A stretch of 53,487 nucleotides of DNA, taken from NCBI GenBank assembly GCA_934511165.1, contig CAKSWA010000008.1, forward strand, positions 1-53,487. Direction: 5' to 3'. The stretch's first letter is position 1; the number at the start of each line of letters is the position of its first letter. Below are positions 14,825-24,572 of the stretch, one piece after another. Source of the DNA: an uncultured Oscillospiraceae bacterium (GTDB lineage: Bacteria; Bacillota; Clostridia; Oscillospirales; Oscillospiraceae). Both the position numbers and the translations under genes were made by a program. The notes under the pieces were generated by a model that saw only the letters and a list, made by a program, of their open reading frames with translations, was not told the origin of the DNA and ran no database searches.

Positions 14825-17800
14825 ATGAGAAAGAAACTACTGTCCCTTCTGTTGGCCGCGCTGATGATTCTCGGGCTTTTGCCCGCCGCAGCGCTCGCCG
14901 CAGAGGGAGACGCCGCACCCACCGCCGCGCTGCCGGACGGGACGTCCCTTGCCGTAACGGATACGGGGATAACGACCGGGGATGGCTTCCCGGTATATAA
15001 AACAACCGTTCCGCAGGGTACAGCATCCATTACGGTCGATTGGGCGGAATTGAATTCAGCAGCCTATAGCGGTTGTACGTGCTTTAGTTATACACATACC
15101 GGTGTCGGACCGCTTAGTATACCGCTGACAGGTCATAATTTCAGCGATGAAGAAACTAACGCAATAGAAGATTATGTTACTCAGGGAGATCTTGCAAAGC
15201 TCAAACCAAGTTCTGACAGTAAAATGGCTATTCTGGTCATGGATAACTGCAGTACCGACGACCCGAAACTTGCAATGCTCTGCGTAGAGATTGACGGCAT
15301 TACCAACTCCGCCCCGGCGCTGGCCTCCGGCGTTGCGCTGTACACGGTGGTGGCGCCGGACGGCGAGACCTACACCGCTGACGTCACCAAGTTTTTCGTC
15401 GATGAGGACGCAGGCGACACGCTGACCTACTACGTCTCCGTGAACGGCGGCGAGTTTACGAAGCTGGAAAAGCCGGAAGCCTATACCTATACATACGGCG
15501 AAAACTTCGTCAACGCTCGGCTCACATTCAAGGCGAACGACGGCAAGGCGGATTCGCTGCAGAACTGCACCGTGATCCTCAATAACCCGGAGTATCCCGT
15601 GGTCAAGGGCGCGGACAGCAGCACTACCAATACCGAGACCGGCAAAGCGGTGCAGCTGAGCATCGGCACGCTGATCAAGCACCCGCAGAGCATCGGCCTC
15701 AACTATTTCGTGTCGATCGACGGCGGCGAGTATAAGCAGGTCACCCTGTCAAGCTACAAATATACTTATGCTCCGACCAAGGCTGGGACGCATACGCTGC
15801 TCTTCAAGGCCAGCACCGCGAAAACCCTTGAGGACGGCAAAACGTCCGGCGTGTATACGTGGACGGTCGCAGCGACCGGTGCGGATATCAATAACCACGC
15901 GCCCGTCGTGAAGAATCCGACCGAAGGCCCCGGCCAGCTCGGTTCGGGCGTCAACCGCACGCAGTGGAAGCCTGATCTGGCGAGCATTTTCAGCGACCCG
16001 GACGGCGACACTCTGACCTACTCCTACAGCATCGACGGCAGTGATTTTTCGGAATACTATCCGACCGTCGGCATCCACGCCGACTATCTGAAGCCGGACG
16101 GCACCCACACCGTGACCATCCGCGCGACCGACCCCTACGGCGAATACGCGGATCTCACCGTCACGATCGAGAAGGTGTCGAACCACATACCCACCAAGAA
16201 GGCCGATGCGCCGGACAAGCTCAGCGTGTTTGTTCCCGTGGGTGTTCGCTATAAGGTGGACGCCAACCTCTACTATGATGATATTGATGCCAAGGATCAG
16301 GGCAATCTGAGATTCAAGAGCGCGAGATATGGAAGCGCGGGCAGCTATAAAGCGGCAAACGCCGGCGACACGAAGACCGAGACCGCTTACGGCAATGATA
16401 CCTCGAACGCAAATGCCTCTTCTGGCATCGAAATCACCTACACGGCAATCGCCATCGACACGCAAGCGACGATCACCCTGGGCGAGACGTACACCATCGA
16501 TCCGGCGGCGCTGGACGGCATCAACATCCCCGGAAACTATCTGGTCCGCGTCAGCAAAGGCACTACGGGCGGCGCGGAGCAGTCCTTTGACGGCACGTTC
16601 ACCGTCACCCCGGAGGAAGCCGCCGTTTATACCATCCATATCTACGGCGACAAATCTGCCGCGACGGCCGATAACTATGTCGTGCAGCTCACGGTGGAAA
16701 AGCCCAACACCCCGCCGACGCTGGCGGAGGGCGTGGAAGAGAGTGTCAACAAGTACGGCTTTGAAGACATTGCCTGGGAGCTTGATCTCTCCACGATTTT
16801 TACCGACGCGGACGGTGACGCGCTGACCTATAAGGTCTCCGTCAACGGCGCCGACCCGGTGGAAGCGGCGGAAAAATACAGCTACGTCTGCGGAACGACT
16901 TCCGTGACGCTGAAGTTCACCGCGAACGACGGCAAGGCCGATTCCGATAAAACCTACACCGTTACTCTGTACTCCAACCGGAAAACCATTCAGCTGAAGG
17001 AATCCGGCGAATCCGAGGTCGCTACCGGCACGGTATTCAGTCTCAGCATGTACTCGATTTTCAAGGATCCGTCTGCTACGGGAAAGTCGTTTTATTATTC
17101 CATCAACGGAGCGGAGAAGGAATTCCTCGGTTCCGGTCAGCCCAACAGAGTTGCCTTTAAGCGGGCGTTTGAAGCGCCCGGAACGTACAAGCTGGAGTTC
17201 TACGCCCAGCACGGGCCGACCTTCATCGGGCCTTACACCCATACGCTGACTGTTACCGGCGAGGAGGTCACCAACCATAAGCCCTATCTTCTGGAGACGG
17301 CAGATGCGCAGAAGCCCACCGGCGATTTCTGGGTGGGCGGTAGTGAGCCCCATTGGCGGCCCGACCTTACCAAGGTATTTGCCGACGAGGATGGGTACGC
17401 TACACTCTCCTTTACCTATAAGGACGACCTTGATGAGCGATTCAGCACATTCTATACCGGCTCGACCCAGCCGGGCTATACGGCCAGCAAATACAAAGTG
17501 GGTGAACGCACCGTCACCATCCGCGCGACCGACCCCTACGGCGCGTATGTGGATTACACGGCACAGTTCACGGTAAAGCAGGACCATCGTCCCGTACGCA
17601 AGGCGGGCGTGCAGGACGCTTACACCTTTGAAGTTCCCTTCGGCGCGACGCTGACGCTCAAGGCCGGCGATTATTTCGAGGATACGGACGAAAAGGACAT
17701 CAACACCGAAATGCAGTTCTTCAGTCCGCGGAGCACGACCTATACATACAAGGCCGACGGTTCCGCCGAACGCGTTGTGACGATGAGAGGCTGCTGCGAC

Positions 17801-19402
17801 GGTTATGCCAGCATAGCAAAAACCGATAGCGTAACGTTTACGTTCCGCACCGTGATGCCCGAAAGCTGGCCGACGATCACCGATTTCACGGTCAGCAGCA
17901 TGCACGGCGTTGCCAATAGCGACACCGGCGCGGAAGAGCGCGATGTTGCCGTCAAGGCCGTGACCGTCACGCCGTATGATACGCTGCGCGTTGCAAACGG
18001 CGAAGCCGCCGCGGGTCTCATCACGATCCGCATGGACGAGGACGTCATCGCCGCCGCGCGTGAGAGCTACGAGCTCAGCGCCGGTAAGGCCACTGCCACT
18101 GCCAGCACCGGCGCGTCCGTCGGCGCAGAGCTGGACGACGATATTTTCCTGAAAATGGCAGATAATTACCGTATAGCGCACGCCGTCTCCGTCTCTCAGA
18201 AAATCCAGAACGAGACGTATGGCGAATATACCCTCACAACCTGTTATGATCTGATGCTCATCGGCTCGAACGCGCGTCCCATCCTCGCGGTGGAGAAGGC
18301 CGCGGTCACCGAAAAGGTCACGCAGGATGTTGCGTGGACGATCGATCTCAACGGTCTGTTCTCCGACGCGGACGGCGATCCTCTGACCTATAAGGTCTCC
18401 GTCAACGGCGCAGAGGCGGCCGCCATTGAGGGCAGCACTTATACTTATACGCCTGCGGACGGCATCCACACGCTCGTCTTCACAGCGAACGACGGCAAGG
18501 TCGGCTCCACCGACACCTACACCGTCACGCTGCTGACGAGACGCCCCAACGCGCCGGCGTGGCCGCAGGTGCTGGAGTACTCTATAGAACAGGTACGGAC
18601 TTACAGCGGCGGGACTGTGTATTTCCCCGTTGCCAAGACCGACCTCGTGCAGTATGACGCGCTGGTCACGGAGAACAGCATAACTTATGTCGGTGAGATC
18701 GTGCTCTACGTCACCGACGCCGATTTTGCCAGCCGCAACTGGTACGCCACGGATAAAGATACCGCGACCGTCAAGATCACCAACGGTGCAACGACCACGG
18801 CTGCCAATGCAATTACGATCCGGAAATCTTCAGGAGCCTTTGTCAGCTCTTCCGATGTGAAGGTCACTGAAGACGGCCAGACGTATTACTACTACATGAA
18901 GGCCGTGCAGGCAGAAACCCCTGCGTTTGAGCCCGCTATCGGCAACGGCACGGCTGCCGGCACGACGGAGAACAACGTGACAACGTTCCCGGCGGGCACC
19001 AATGCAAGCGCTCCCACCGTCACCGTGACGGCCCCGGCGAGCGGCTGGGCCGCCGGTGAAAACACCTTCACCGTGGCGTGCGACAAGGCGTGCGTCGTGC
19101 TCGTCAAGAGCGGCGAGACCTACACGAAGCTCACCGCGGCGAACGACGGCAACACGCACAGCTTCACCGCGACGCTCGCCAAGGGCGACGAGATCATCGT
19201 CCGCCTCAAGGGCGACGTGAACGGGGATGGTGTGATCAATACCACCGACGCCGGAATGGCGAAAGCGGCGTCTCTCAACAAGGGCTCTCTGAGCGGACTG
19301 AATCTTATCTGCGCAATGGTCAGCGGCGGCACGACCGTGAAAACGACAGATGCCGGACAGATCAAAGCCGCTTCTCTGAACAAGCTCACCTTCAACTGGT
19401 AA
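14825..19402 (+). CDS. Exported cadherin-like repeat protein with C-terminal dockerin
   Basis: A 1525-residue secreted protein with a signal peptide (1 to about 26, ending AALAAEG). From about residue 150 to 1240 it contains repeated Ig/cadherin-like domains recognisable by the pattern IFTDADGDALTYKVSVNG and by IRATDPYGxY. Two long half-copies repeat the order cadherin-like, cadherin-like, larger domain. The C-terminus (about 1460-1525) is a type I dockerin: GDVNGDGVINTTDAG with intact calcium-loop Asp/Asn residues, and a second degenerate copy, KTTDAGQIKAAS. There is no membrane anchor, so it should attach to the cell through a cohesin partner. AAGGAGG lies 12 nt before the ATG. The ligand is unknown. 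Confidence 0.85.
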   Translation: MRKKLLSLLLAALMILGLLPAAALAAEGDAAPTAALPDGTSLAVTDTGITTGDGFPVYKTTVPQGTASITVDWAELNSAAYSGCTCFSYTHTGVGPLSIPLTGHNFSDEETNAIEDYVTQGDLAKLKPSSDSKMAILVMDNCSTDDPKLAMLCVEIDGITNSAPALASGVALYTVVAPDGETYTADVTKFFVDEDAGDTLTYYVSVNGGEFTKLEKPEAYTYTYGENFVNARLTFKANDGKADSLQNCTVILNNPEYPVVKGADSSTTNTETGKAVQLSIGTLIKHPQSIGLNYFVSIDGGEYKQVTLSSYKYTYAPTKAGTHTLLFKASTAKTLEDGKTSGVYTWTVAATGADINNHAPVVKNPTEGPGQLGSGVNRTQWKPDLASIFSDPDGDTLTYSYSIDGSDFSEYYPTVGIHADYLKPDGTHTVTIRATDPYGEYADLTVTIEKVSNHIPTKKADAPDKLSVFVPVGVRYKVDANLYYDDIDAKDQGNLRFKSARYGSAGSYKAANAGDTKTETAYGNDTSNANASSGIEITYTAIAIDTQATITLGETYTIDPAALDGINIPGNYLVRVSKGTTGGAEQSFDGTFTVTPEEAAVYTIHIYGDKSAATADNYVVQLTVEKPNTPPTLAEGVEESVNKYGFEDIAWELDLSTIFTDADGDALTYKVSVNGADPVEAAEKYSYVCGTTSVTLKFTANDGKADSDKTYTVTLYSNRKTIQLKESGESEVATGTVFSLSMYSIFKDPSATGKSFYYSINGAEKEFLGSGQPNRVAFKRAFEAPGTYKLEFYAQHGPTFIGPYTHTLTVTGEEVTNHKPYLLETADAQKPTGDFWVGGSEPHWRPDLTKVFADEDGYATLSFTYKDDLDERFSTFYTGSTQPGYTASKYKVGERTVTIRATDPYGAYVDYTAQFTVKQDHRPVRKAGVQDAYTFEVPFGATLTLKAGDYFEDTDEKDINTEMQFFSPRSTTYTYKADGSAERVVTMRGCCDGYASIAKTDSVTFTFRTVMPESWPTITDFTVSSMHGVANSDTGAEERDVAVKAVTVTPYDTLRVANGEAAAGLITIRMDEDVIAAARESYELSAGKATATASTGASVGAELDDDIFLKMADNYRIAHAVSVSQKIQNETYGEYTLTTCYDLMLIGSNARPILAVEKAAVTEKVTQDVAWTIDLNGLFSDADGDPLTYKVSVNGAEAAAIEGSTYTYTPADGIHTLVFTANDGKVGSTDTYTVTLLTRRPNAPAWPQVLEYSIEQVRTYSGGTVYFPVAKTDLVQYDALVTENSITYVGEIVLYVTDADFASRNWYATDKDTATVKITNGATTTAANAITIRKSSGAFVSSSDVKVTEDGQTYYYYMKAVQAETPAFEPAIGNGTAAGTTENNVTTFPAGTNASAPTVTVTAPASGWAAGENTFTVACDKACVVLVKSGETYTKLTAANDGNTHSFTATLAKGDEIIVRLKGDVNGDGVINTTDAGMAKAASLNKGSLSGLNLICAMVSGGTTVKTTDAGQIKAASLNKLTFNW

Positions 19403-19429
19403 GCACGGATGACAGGAAAGGATATACAT

Positions 19430-21472
19430 ATGAAAAACTTTACCCGGCGTGGTATGGCGCTGCTGCTGTCGGTGCTGCTGCTCTGCTCCCTGAGTGTGGG
19501 AGCGCTGGCGGCGGACGAGGTGGGCATCACCGCCGTACTGAATAACGCCAAGATTACCAAGAGCGACGCGGCACAGACCGTAACGCTCACGATTGCCCCG
19601 GAGTCTCCCGTAACGGTTTGCAGCGTTGGCCTGCGCGTAGTCCTTCCGGAGGGCTGGAGCGTTGCGGCTATCACCAACGATGATGCCAACATGCCGATAA
19701 CGGCTGGAGACATCAATCTTGGTACCAACCAGGTCAGCTGGCTTTCCGGTGATATGGAGGACTACTCCATTTCCAAGTTTGCCATCTACACGATTACCGT
19801 TCCTGCCGGTACGGAAGCTGGCAACTATGAACTCAAGGTTACAGGAGTGGATGTGGCCAAGAATTATTCCTCCGAAGCGGTAATGACGGAAGCCACCACG
19901 GCCACCGCCACCCTCACCATTGAGGACGGCAGCGTCAACCCGCCCGAGCCCGTGATTCCCGAGGGCTACAGCGTGGCGGCGAGCGGCGATGCCGGCATCA
20001 ACGTCGGCGGGGAAGCCACGGTTGCCCTGAACGTCACCCACAAGGAAGGCAATGCCTACAACGCCTATTACTTCGAGGTTAGCTACGACAAGGACGTTCT
20101 CACCTACAAGAGCGCGGATGTGCAGGATGTCGTTGTGGATGAAGCGGCCGGCACGCTGAAAATCGCGGGCTACGGCGCGAATAAGGACAGCGGCACCGCT
20201 GCCGTCACGCTCACCTTCACCGGCAAGGCCGTCGGCGCGGGCAAGGTGACAATTACCAAGGCGAACGTTGACGCCAAAGCCAATGCCAACGCGCAGGACG
20301 CCCCCGCAGCGAACATCGACGAGACCACCGCGGCCGCGACGATCACCGTCGGCGGCTACAGCGTCACGCTGCCCGAGGGCTTCTCCGGCGCGGCGAGCGC
20401 TGCTGCGGGCACGGATTACACATTCAAGGCCAACGGCGACGACTACGGCTGCTATGACGTGACGGCCACGATGGGCGGCGAGACTACCACCGTCACGAAC
20501 AACGGCGACGGCAGCTTCACCATCAAGAACGTCACCGGCGAGATCGTGGTCACGGCCACGCCGAAGACCTACGCCGTCACCGTTACCGGCACCGGCGCAG
20601 GCGATGTGAGCGAAAATGCGGCGACGGCTGCCTACAAGACGGATTATACCTTCAAGCTGACAAAGGCGGACGGCTGCAACTACACCGTCACCGTCACTGC
20701 GGGCGGCAACACCGTCACGGCCACCGCGACGACCGAGGGCGTTTACACGATCTCCGGCGCGGACATCAAGGGTGAGCTGATCATCACCGTGGAGAAGACG
20801 GCCATCGTCATTCCGACGACGACCATCACCATCACCGGCGACACCGACGACGTGCAGGGCGGTCTGATCCTCACGGCGAAAAACGGTGAAGACACCACCT
20901 TTAAAATCAACAAGAAGGACGGCTACACCTACACCGTGAAGGCCGGCGATACCGAGCTCACCGTCGGCGCGGACGGCACCGTCACGATCCCCGGCAGTCT
21001 GCTTACCGGTGCGCCGCTGACCGTCACCGTCACCAAGACCGCGGTGAATCCCTACAGCGTTGAGGTGTATGAGTATGTGAAGCTCGACGGACAGAGCATC
21101 TGGCTCGTCGTTGCCAAGAGTGACAGCGTCCTTGCCTACGGCGCGGACACGATGTTCACCTCTGAGAAGTACGGCGGCTATTGCTGGCTCGTGATCTCCG
21201 CGGGAAATGCGGACACGGTTAAGACCGAGGCCATCGCCGCCGTCAAGGTGGGCAGCGGCACCGCGGCGGCGGTGGTTTACACCGGCGATGTGAACGGCAC
21301 CGGCAACATCGACGTGAACGATGCGCAGCTCGTCTACAACATCTACAACACCGAGTACGCCAGCTTTGACGCGCTCAGCCGCGCGAAGTTCCTCGCGGCG
21401 GACGTGAACGGCGACCATACCGTAACGGTGCTTGACGCTGCGGCGGTCGTGAACACGGTTCTCGGCAAATAA
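19430..21472 (+). CDS. Exported protein with two cohesin-like domains and a C-terminal dockerin
   Basis: A 680-residue secreted protein; the start at 19430 follows AGGAAAGG and precedes a signal peptide (1 to about 28). Residues about 30-155 and 172-302 are two beta-rich cohesin-like domains; the second has the typical YFEVSYDKDVLTYKSADV and TLTFTGKAVGAGKVTI segments. Then come three to four short repeats of the form DYTF..Y.YTVT..G...DGTYTI.G. A module with EYVKLDGQSIWLV and YGGYCWLVIS precedes a full dockerin (GDVNGTGNIDVNDAQLV, ADVNGDHTVTVLDAAAV). Having receptor and ligand modules in one chain lets it bridge other proteins. It lies 27 bp after the previous gene. Confidence 0.85.
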   Translation: MKNFTRRGMALLLSVLLLCSLSVGALAADEVGITAVLNNAKITKSDAAQTVTLTIAPESPVTVCSVGLRVVLPEGWSVAAITNDDANMPITAGDINLGTNQVSWLSGDMEDYSISKFAIYTITVPAGTEAGNYELKVTGVDVAKNYSSEAVMTEATTATATLTIEDGSVNPPEPVIPEGYSVAASGDAGINVGGEATVALNVTHKEGNAYNAYYFEVSYDKDVLTYKSADVQDVVVDEAAGTLKIAGYGANKDSGTAAVTLTFTGKAVGAGKVTITKANVDAKANANAQDAPAANIDETTAAATITVGGYSVTLPEGFSGAASAAAGTDYTFKANGDDYGCYDVTATMGGETTTVTNNGDGSFTIKNVTGEIVVTATPKTYAVTVTGTGAGDVSENAATAAYKTDYTFKLTKADGCNYTVTVTAGGNTVTATATTEGVYTISGADIKGELIITVEKTAIVIPTTTITITGDTDDVQGGLILTAKNGEDTTFKINKKDGYTYTVKAGDTELTVGADGTVTIPGSLLTGAPLTVTVTKTAVNPYSVEVYEYVKLDGQSIWLVVAKSDSVLAYGADTMFTSEKYGGYCWLVISAGNADTVKTEAIAAVKVGSGTAAAVVYTGDVNGTGNIDVNDAQLVYNIYNTEYASFDALSRAKFLAADVNGDHTVTVLDAAAVVNTVLGK

Positions 21473-21502
21473 TGCAGCAAAAACTCGCATAAAAACTCCA
21501 TA

Positions 21503-21545
21503 TCCAGCCCTGCGTTCCCGCAGGGCTGGATAGCGCGTATTTTTC
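21503..21545 (+). terminator. Probable terminator after the cohesin/dockerin gene
   Basis: ATCCAGCCCTGCG is perfectly complementary to CGCAGGGCTGGAT around TTCC. The T-run (ATTTTT) starts about 8 nt after the stem, so termination may be partial. Confidence 0.55.
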
Positions 21546-21637
21546 GGCAGAGTTTTCGGCTGATCCCCGCCGCCCACGGGCGGCAGGGATGAACCGAAAA
21601 ACAAAGGCACCCTTTACACGGGAGGCTTTGGAGCGAA

Positions 21638-21800
21638 CCCCTCAGTCACGGCGCTGTGCGCCGCGCCAGCTTCCCTGTCAGGGGAGCCAAGTTAGTTATC
21701 CGAAATCCCGCTTGCCTCCCCTAACAGGGGAGGTGGCAAAAACGAAGTTTTTGACGGAGAGGTTTATCCCCCACAGGGGCTCCCTCTGAGAGGGGGACTT
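21638..21800. repeat. Second copy of the dispersed palindromic repeat
   Basis: It starts with the same CCCTCAGTCACGGCGCT as the element at 14368 and shares GTGCGCCGCGCCAGCT, CCCCTAACAGGGG and TTTTTGACGGA. It lacks the matching TGACTGAGGG end, and its GTGTAAAGGG-type end appears inverted on the left (near 21608), so it is truncated or rearranged. Confidence 0.7.
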
Positions 21801-21841
21801 CAATATGTGCAACCATCCGAATCCGAAAAGGAGAAAGATCT

Positions 21842-23491
21842 ATGAAGAAAACGGTCAGTCTGCTTCTGGCGCTGGTGTTGGCGGCATCGCTGCTGCCGGG
21901 CGCGGCGCTCGCCGCCGGGAGCTACACGGCGGCCATGCCGATGGATCAGAGTGCGTCCGTCGGCGAGGAAACGGCGCTGCGCCTTGTCATCGGCTCGGCG
22001 GACAGCACGGATTACGCCGCGGCGTATCTCATGCTCAGCTACGACGCCGCGCGTCTCGCCTTCACCGGCTGCAGTGACGCGTCCTACGCTGTGAACGACG
22101 CCGTCGGAACCGTGACGCTCGCGCGCTACGGCGCTTCTGCGTCTTTCGGCGCGGTAACGCTCACGTTCCGGCCTATCGCGGCCGGGGACACGACGGTGCG
22201 GCTGACCGCGGCGAACATCGACGCCAAGGGCAACGCTAACGTGCAGGACGCGCCGCCCGCGCGTATTCTCGACGCGGAAACGGTGCTGCACGTCGCCGAG
22301 ACCTACACCGTCACGCTGCCGGACACGGGCTTTACGGGCCGCAAGACCGCCCCCGCGGGCCGGGACTACACCTTTGCGACCGACCCGGCGCACTACGATT
22401 ACGCCGATCTCACCGTTACGGTCGGCGGCACGGCGGTGACGCCGCGCAATAACGGCGACGGGACATACACTATCCCCGGCTCCGCCGTCACGGGCAACAT
22501 TACGGTCACGGCCGCGGTGATGCCGAAGAGCTACACCGTCACCGTGGAAGGCGCGGGCAAGGACGACGTGCAGTACGGCGCAAAGGCGACCTACGGCAAG
22601 GATTACGTTTTCCGCCTTGTGCGCGACAACGGCTATACCTACACGGTAAACGTGACGATGGACGGACGGAAGGTATCCCCCCGCATCATGGGCGACACCT
22701 ACACGATCCCGGGACAGTATTTGGACGGCGCGATTACCATCACCGTCGGCAAGACGGCCTCCACCCGCCCCGGCGGCAACACCCGCCCCGGTTCGGGCTT
22801 TGCCGTGATCTTTGACGGTTCCGGCGCGGACGCTGCCAGCGGCGAGCCGACCGCCTCTGCGGGACAGGATTACACGTTCCGCGTGACCCCCTCGGAGTTC
22901 TACGCTTACGAGCTGAGCGCGCAGGTGAACGGCGAGGATGTGCCGCTGCGCGATAACGGCGACGGTACCTATACCATCACCGGCGAGTACGTCGCCGGAC
23001 CCATCACGGTGCGCATCGACCGCGAGGCGCGCGTGGATATCACCGTGACGGAATATGTGAAGCTCAAGGACAAGTGCTCGGTCTGGCTCGTGCGCGCCGC
23101 CGTCCCGGCGGAGCTGAATCTCCGCTGCACCTATGACGGCGAGCCGATGTATTACGTGCCACACTACGGCGCGTATGCCTGGCTCATCCTCTCCGGAGAA
23201 GGGCAGGAGAGTGTGGAGCGCGCGGTGAGCGAAGCGGTCGGCACCGGCCGCGGCGCAAGCGCGGGGCAGGTGTTCGGCAACGGCGACTGCGATCTTTCCG
23301 GCTTTACCCGCGCGGAGGACGCGCAGCTTGCTCAGGCAATGTACAACGCGCGGCACGAGAGCCTTTCCGGCGAGGATATGCTGCGGTTTCTGGAAAGCGA
23401 CACGAATGCTGACGGCCATCTCGATATGGAGGACGGCGCGGCGATCGTATGGATCTATATGCACGAGAACGAGGAGGAGAAAAAGGGATGA
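21842..23491 (+). CDS. Exported cohesin-like and dockerin protein, paralogue of the preceding gene
   Basis: A 549-residue secreted protein with a signal peptide (1 to about 25). Residues 26-150 are a cohesin-like domain (AYLMLSYDAARLAFTG, then GAVTLTFRPIAAGDTTVRL). About 155-395 hold three copies of the DYTF/GDGTYTI repeat also found in the previous protein. The pre-dockerin module (EYVKLKDKCSVWLV, YGAYAWLIL) is shared with the paralogue. The dockerin-like end (GDCDLSGFTRAEDAQLA, DTNADGHLDMEDGAAI) keeps the Asp-rich loops. The gene ends in an ATGA overlap with the next one, showing tight coupling. Confidence 0.85.
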   Translation: MKKTVSLLLALVLAASLLPGAALAAGSYTAAMPMDQSASVGEETALRLVIGSADSTDYAAAYLMLSYDAARLAFTGCSDASYAVNDAVGTVTLARYGASASFGAVTLTFRPIAAGDTTVRLTAANIDAKGNANVQDAPPARILDAETVLHVAETYTVTLPDTGFTGRKTAPAGRDYTFATDPAHYDYADLTVTVGGTAVTPRNNGDGTYTIPGSAVTGNITVTAAVMPKSYTVTVEGAGKDDVQYGAKATYGKDYVFRLVRDNGYTYTVNVTMDGRKVSPRIMGDTYTIPGQYLDGAITITVGKTASTRPGGNTRPGSGFAVIFDGSGADAASGEPTASAGQDYTFRVTPSEFYAYELSAQVNGEDVPLRDNGDGTYTITGEYVAGPITVRIDREARVDITVTEYVKLKDKCSVWLVRAAVPAELNLRCTYDGEPMYYVPHYGAYAWLILSGEGQESVERAVSEAVGTGRGASAGQVFGNGDCDLSGFTRAEDAQLAQAMYNARHESLSGEDMLRFLESDTNADGHLDMEDGAAIVWIYMHENEEEKKG

Positions 23492-24537
23492 AACGAACAG
23501 CAAAACGCATTTTCACGGCGGTGCTCGCGCTCACGCTCGCGCTGCTGCTCGGCACGGCGGCGCTGGCCGCCGACCCCGCGTTCACCTTTGATCTGACGGT
23601 AGACGGCGAGCATACCAAAACCGTCGCCCCCGGCGACATCGTCACCGTGCTGCTCACCTTGCAGCGCACCGATGCTGACGTGAGCTACACCATGTACGCC
23701 ATGCAGGACGAAATCCTCTATGACCCGGATTTCTTCGAGCTGGTGGAGGGCGGCGCACTGCTGACCTCCGGCGTGCAGAGCACGGACATCACGCTGCGCG
23801 ACGGCATGCGCGAGTTTTACATGAACTATCTCTCGCTCTCCGGCGGCGCGGCGTGGAACGCCCGGACGGTCGTTGGCAGCGTGCAGTTTCGTGTCAAGGC
23901 CGAGAGCGGCACATCGAAGATCACGAGCCAGAACTATCTTGTCGCGCGCGAGGACGGCTCCGATTCCTACAGCTGCACAGCGGAAGACGTGACGATCATC
24001 GTGTCCACCGACTGCCGCGTGCGGTTCGAGCCGAACGGCGGCAGTGCCGTCGAGGACCAGACGGTGCCCTACGGCGAGCATGTGACCCTGCCGGAAAACC
24101 CGCAGCGCGAGGACTGGTACTTTGCCGGATGGTACGCCGACATGGATCTCAAAACCATGTGGGATTTTGAAAATGACACCGTGCAGGGCAACATGACGCT
24201 CTACGCCCGCTGGACGAAGGACAAGAGCGAGGCGTTCGGCCTGACGGGCGGCAGCGGGCCGTGGCTGTGGGTCGGCATCGGCGGCGGGGCTCTGCTGCTG
24301 GCGCTGCTGCTCCTGTTGGCGCTGCTGCGCAAGACCGTGCGGTTTGAAACCGGTGTCGGCTCCGAGATTGACGCGGCGCGCGTCTGGCGCGGCCGGGCGG
24401 TCGCCCGCCCCGAGGATCCCCGCTGCGCCGGTGCGCGCTTCGGCGGCTGGTATACCGACAAGGCGCGGACGAAGCCCTGGAACTTCGCGGAAGATAAAGT
24501 AGAGAAAAACATGACGCTGTACGCCCGTTGGCTTTGA
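23488..24537 (+). CDS. Membrane-anchored cohesin-like protein with InlB/Flg_new-type repeats
   Basis: A 349-residue protein whose ATG 23488 overlaps the previous stop. A signal peptide (1 to about 28) leads to a cohesin-like domain (about 30-175; ILYDPDFFELVEGG). An InlB B-type repeat follows (about 176-242; FAGWYADMDLKTMWDF, NMTLYARW), then a membrane helix (about 255-278). After the helix a second, partial repeat appears (FGGWYTDKARTKPWNF, NMTLYARWL), which by normal topology would face the cytoplasm. If the orientation is as drawn, this protein could be the wall-side anchor to which dockerin proteins bind. The internal repeat is an oddity. Confidence 0.75.
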   Translation: MKRTAKRIFTAVLALTLALLLGTAALAADPAFTFDLTVDGEHTKTVAPGDIVTVLLTLQRTDADVSYTMYAMQDEILYDPDFFELVEGGALLTSGVQSTDITLRDGMREFYMNYLSLSGGAAWNARTVVGSVQFRVKAESGTSKITSQNYLVAREDGSDSYSCTAEDVTIIVSTDCRVRFEPNGGSAVEDQTVPYGEHVTLPENPQREDWYFAGWYADMDLKTMWDFENDTVQGNMTLYARWTKDKSEAFGLTGGSGPWLWVGIGGGALLLALLLLLALLRKTVRFETGVGSEIDAARVWRGRAVARPEDPRCAGARFGGWYTDKARTKPWNFAEDKVEKNMTLYARWL

Positions 24538-24572
24538 CAGCAGAAGAACTGCGCAGAGAGGTGCAAAAGCCC

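Larger units (their letters stand above)
21473..21841. other. Non-coding region with hairpin and repeat element
   Basis: It begins with a perfect 13-bp hairpin (21503-21532) and continues with a copy of the dispersed palindromic repeat (21638 to about 21800). The next gene's ribosome site (GGAG, about 21831) lies at the end. This break may separate two transcription units or simply lower downstream expression. Confidence 0.5.

Noticed and set aside
15749..21610. Two long minus-strand frames opposite the dockerin and cohesin genes
   Set aside because: They are the same type of shadow frame; no domains, no signal, no ribosome site.
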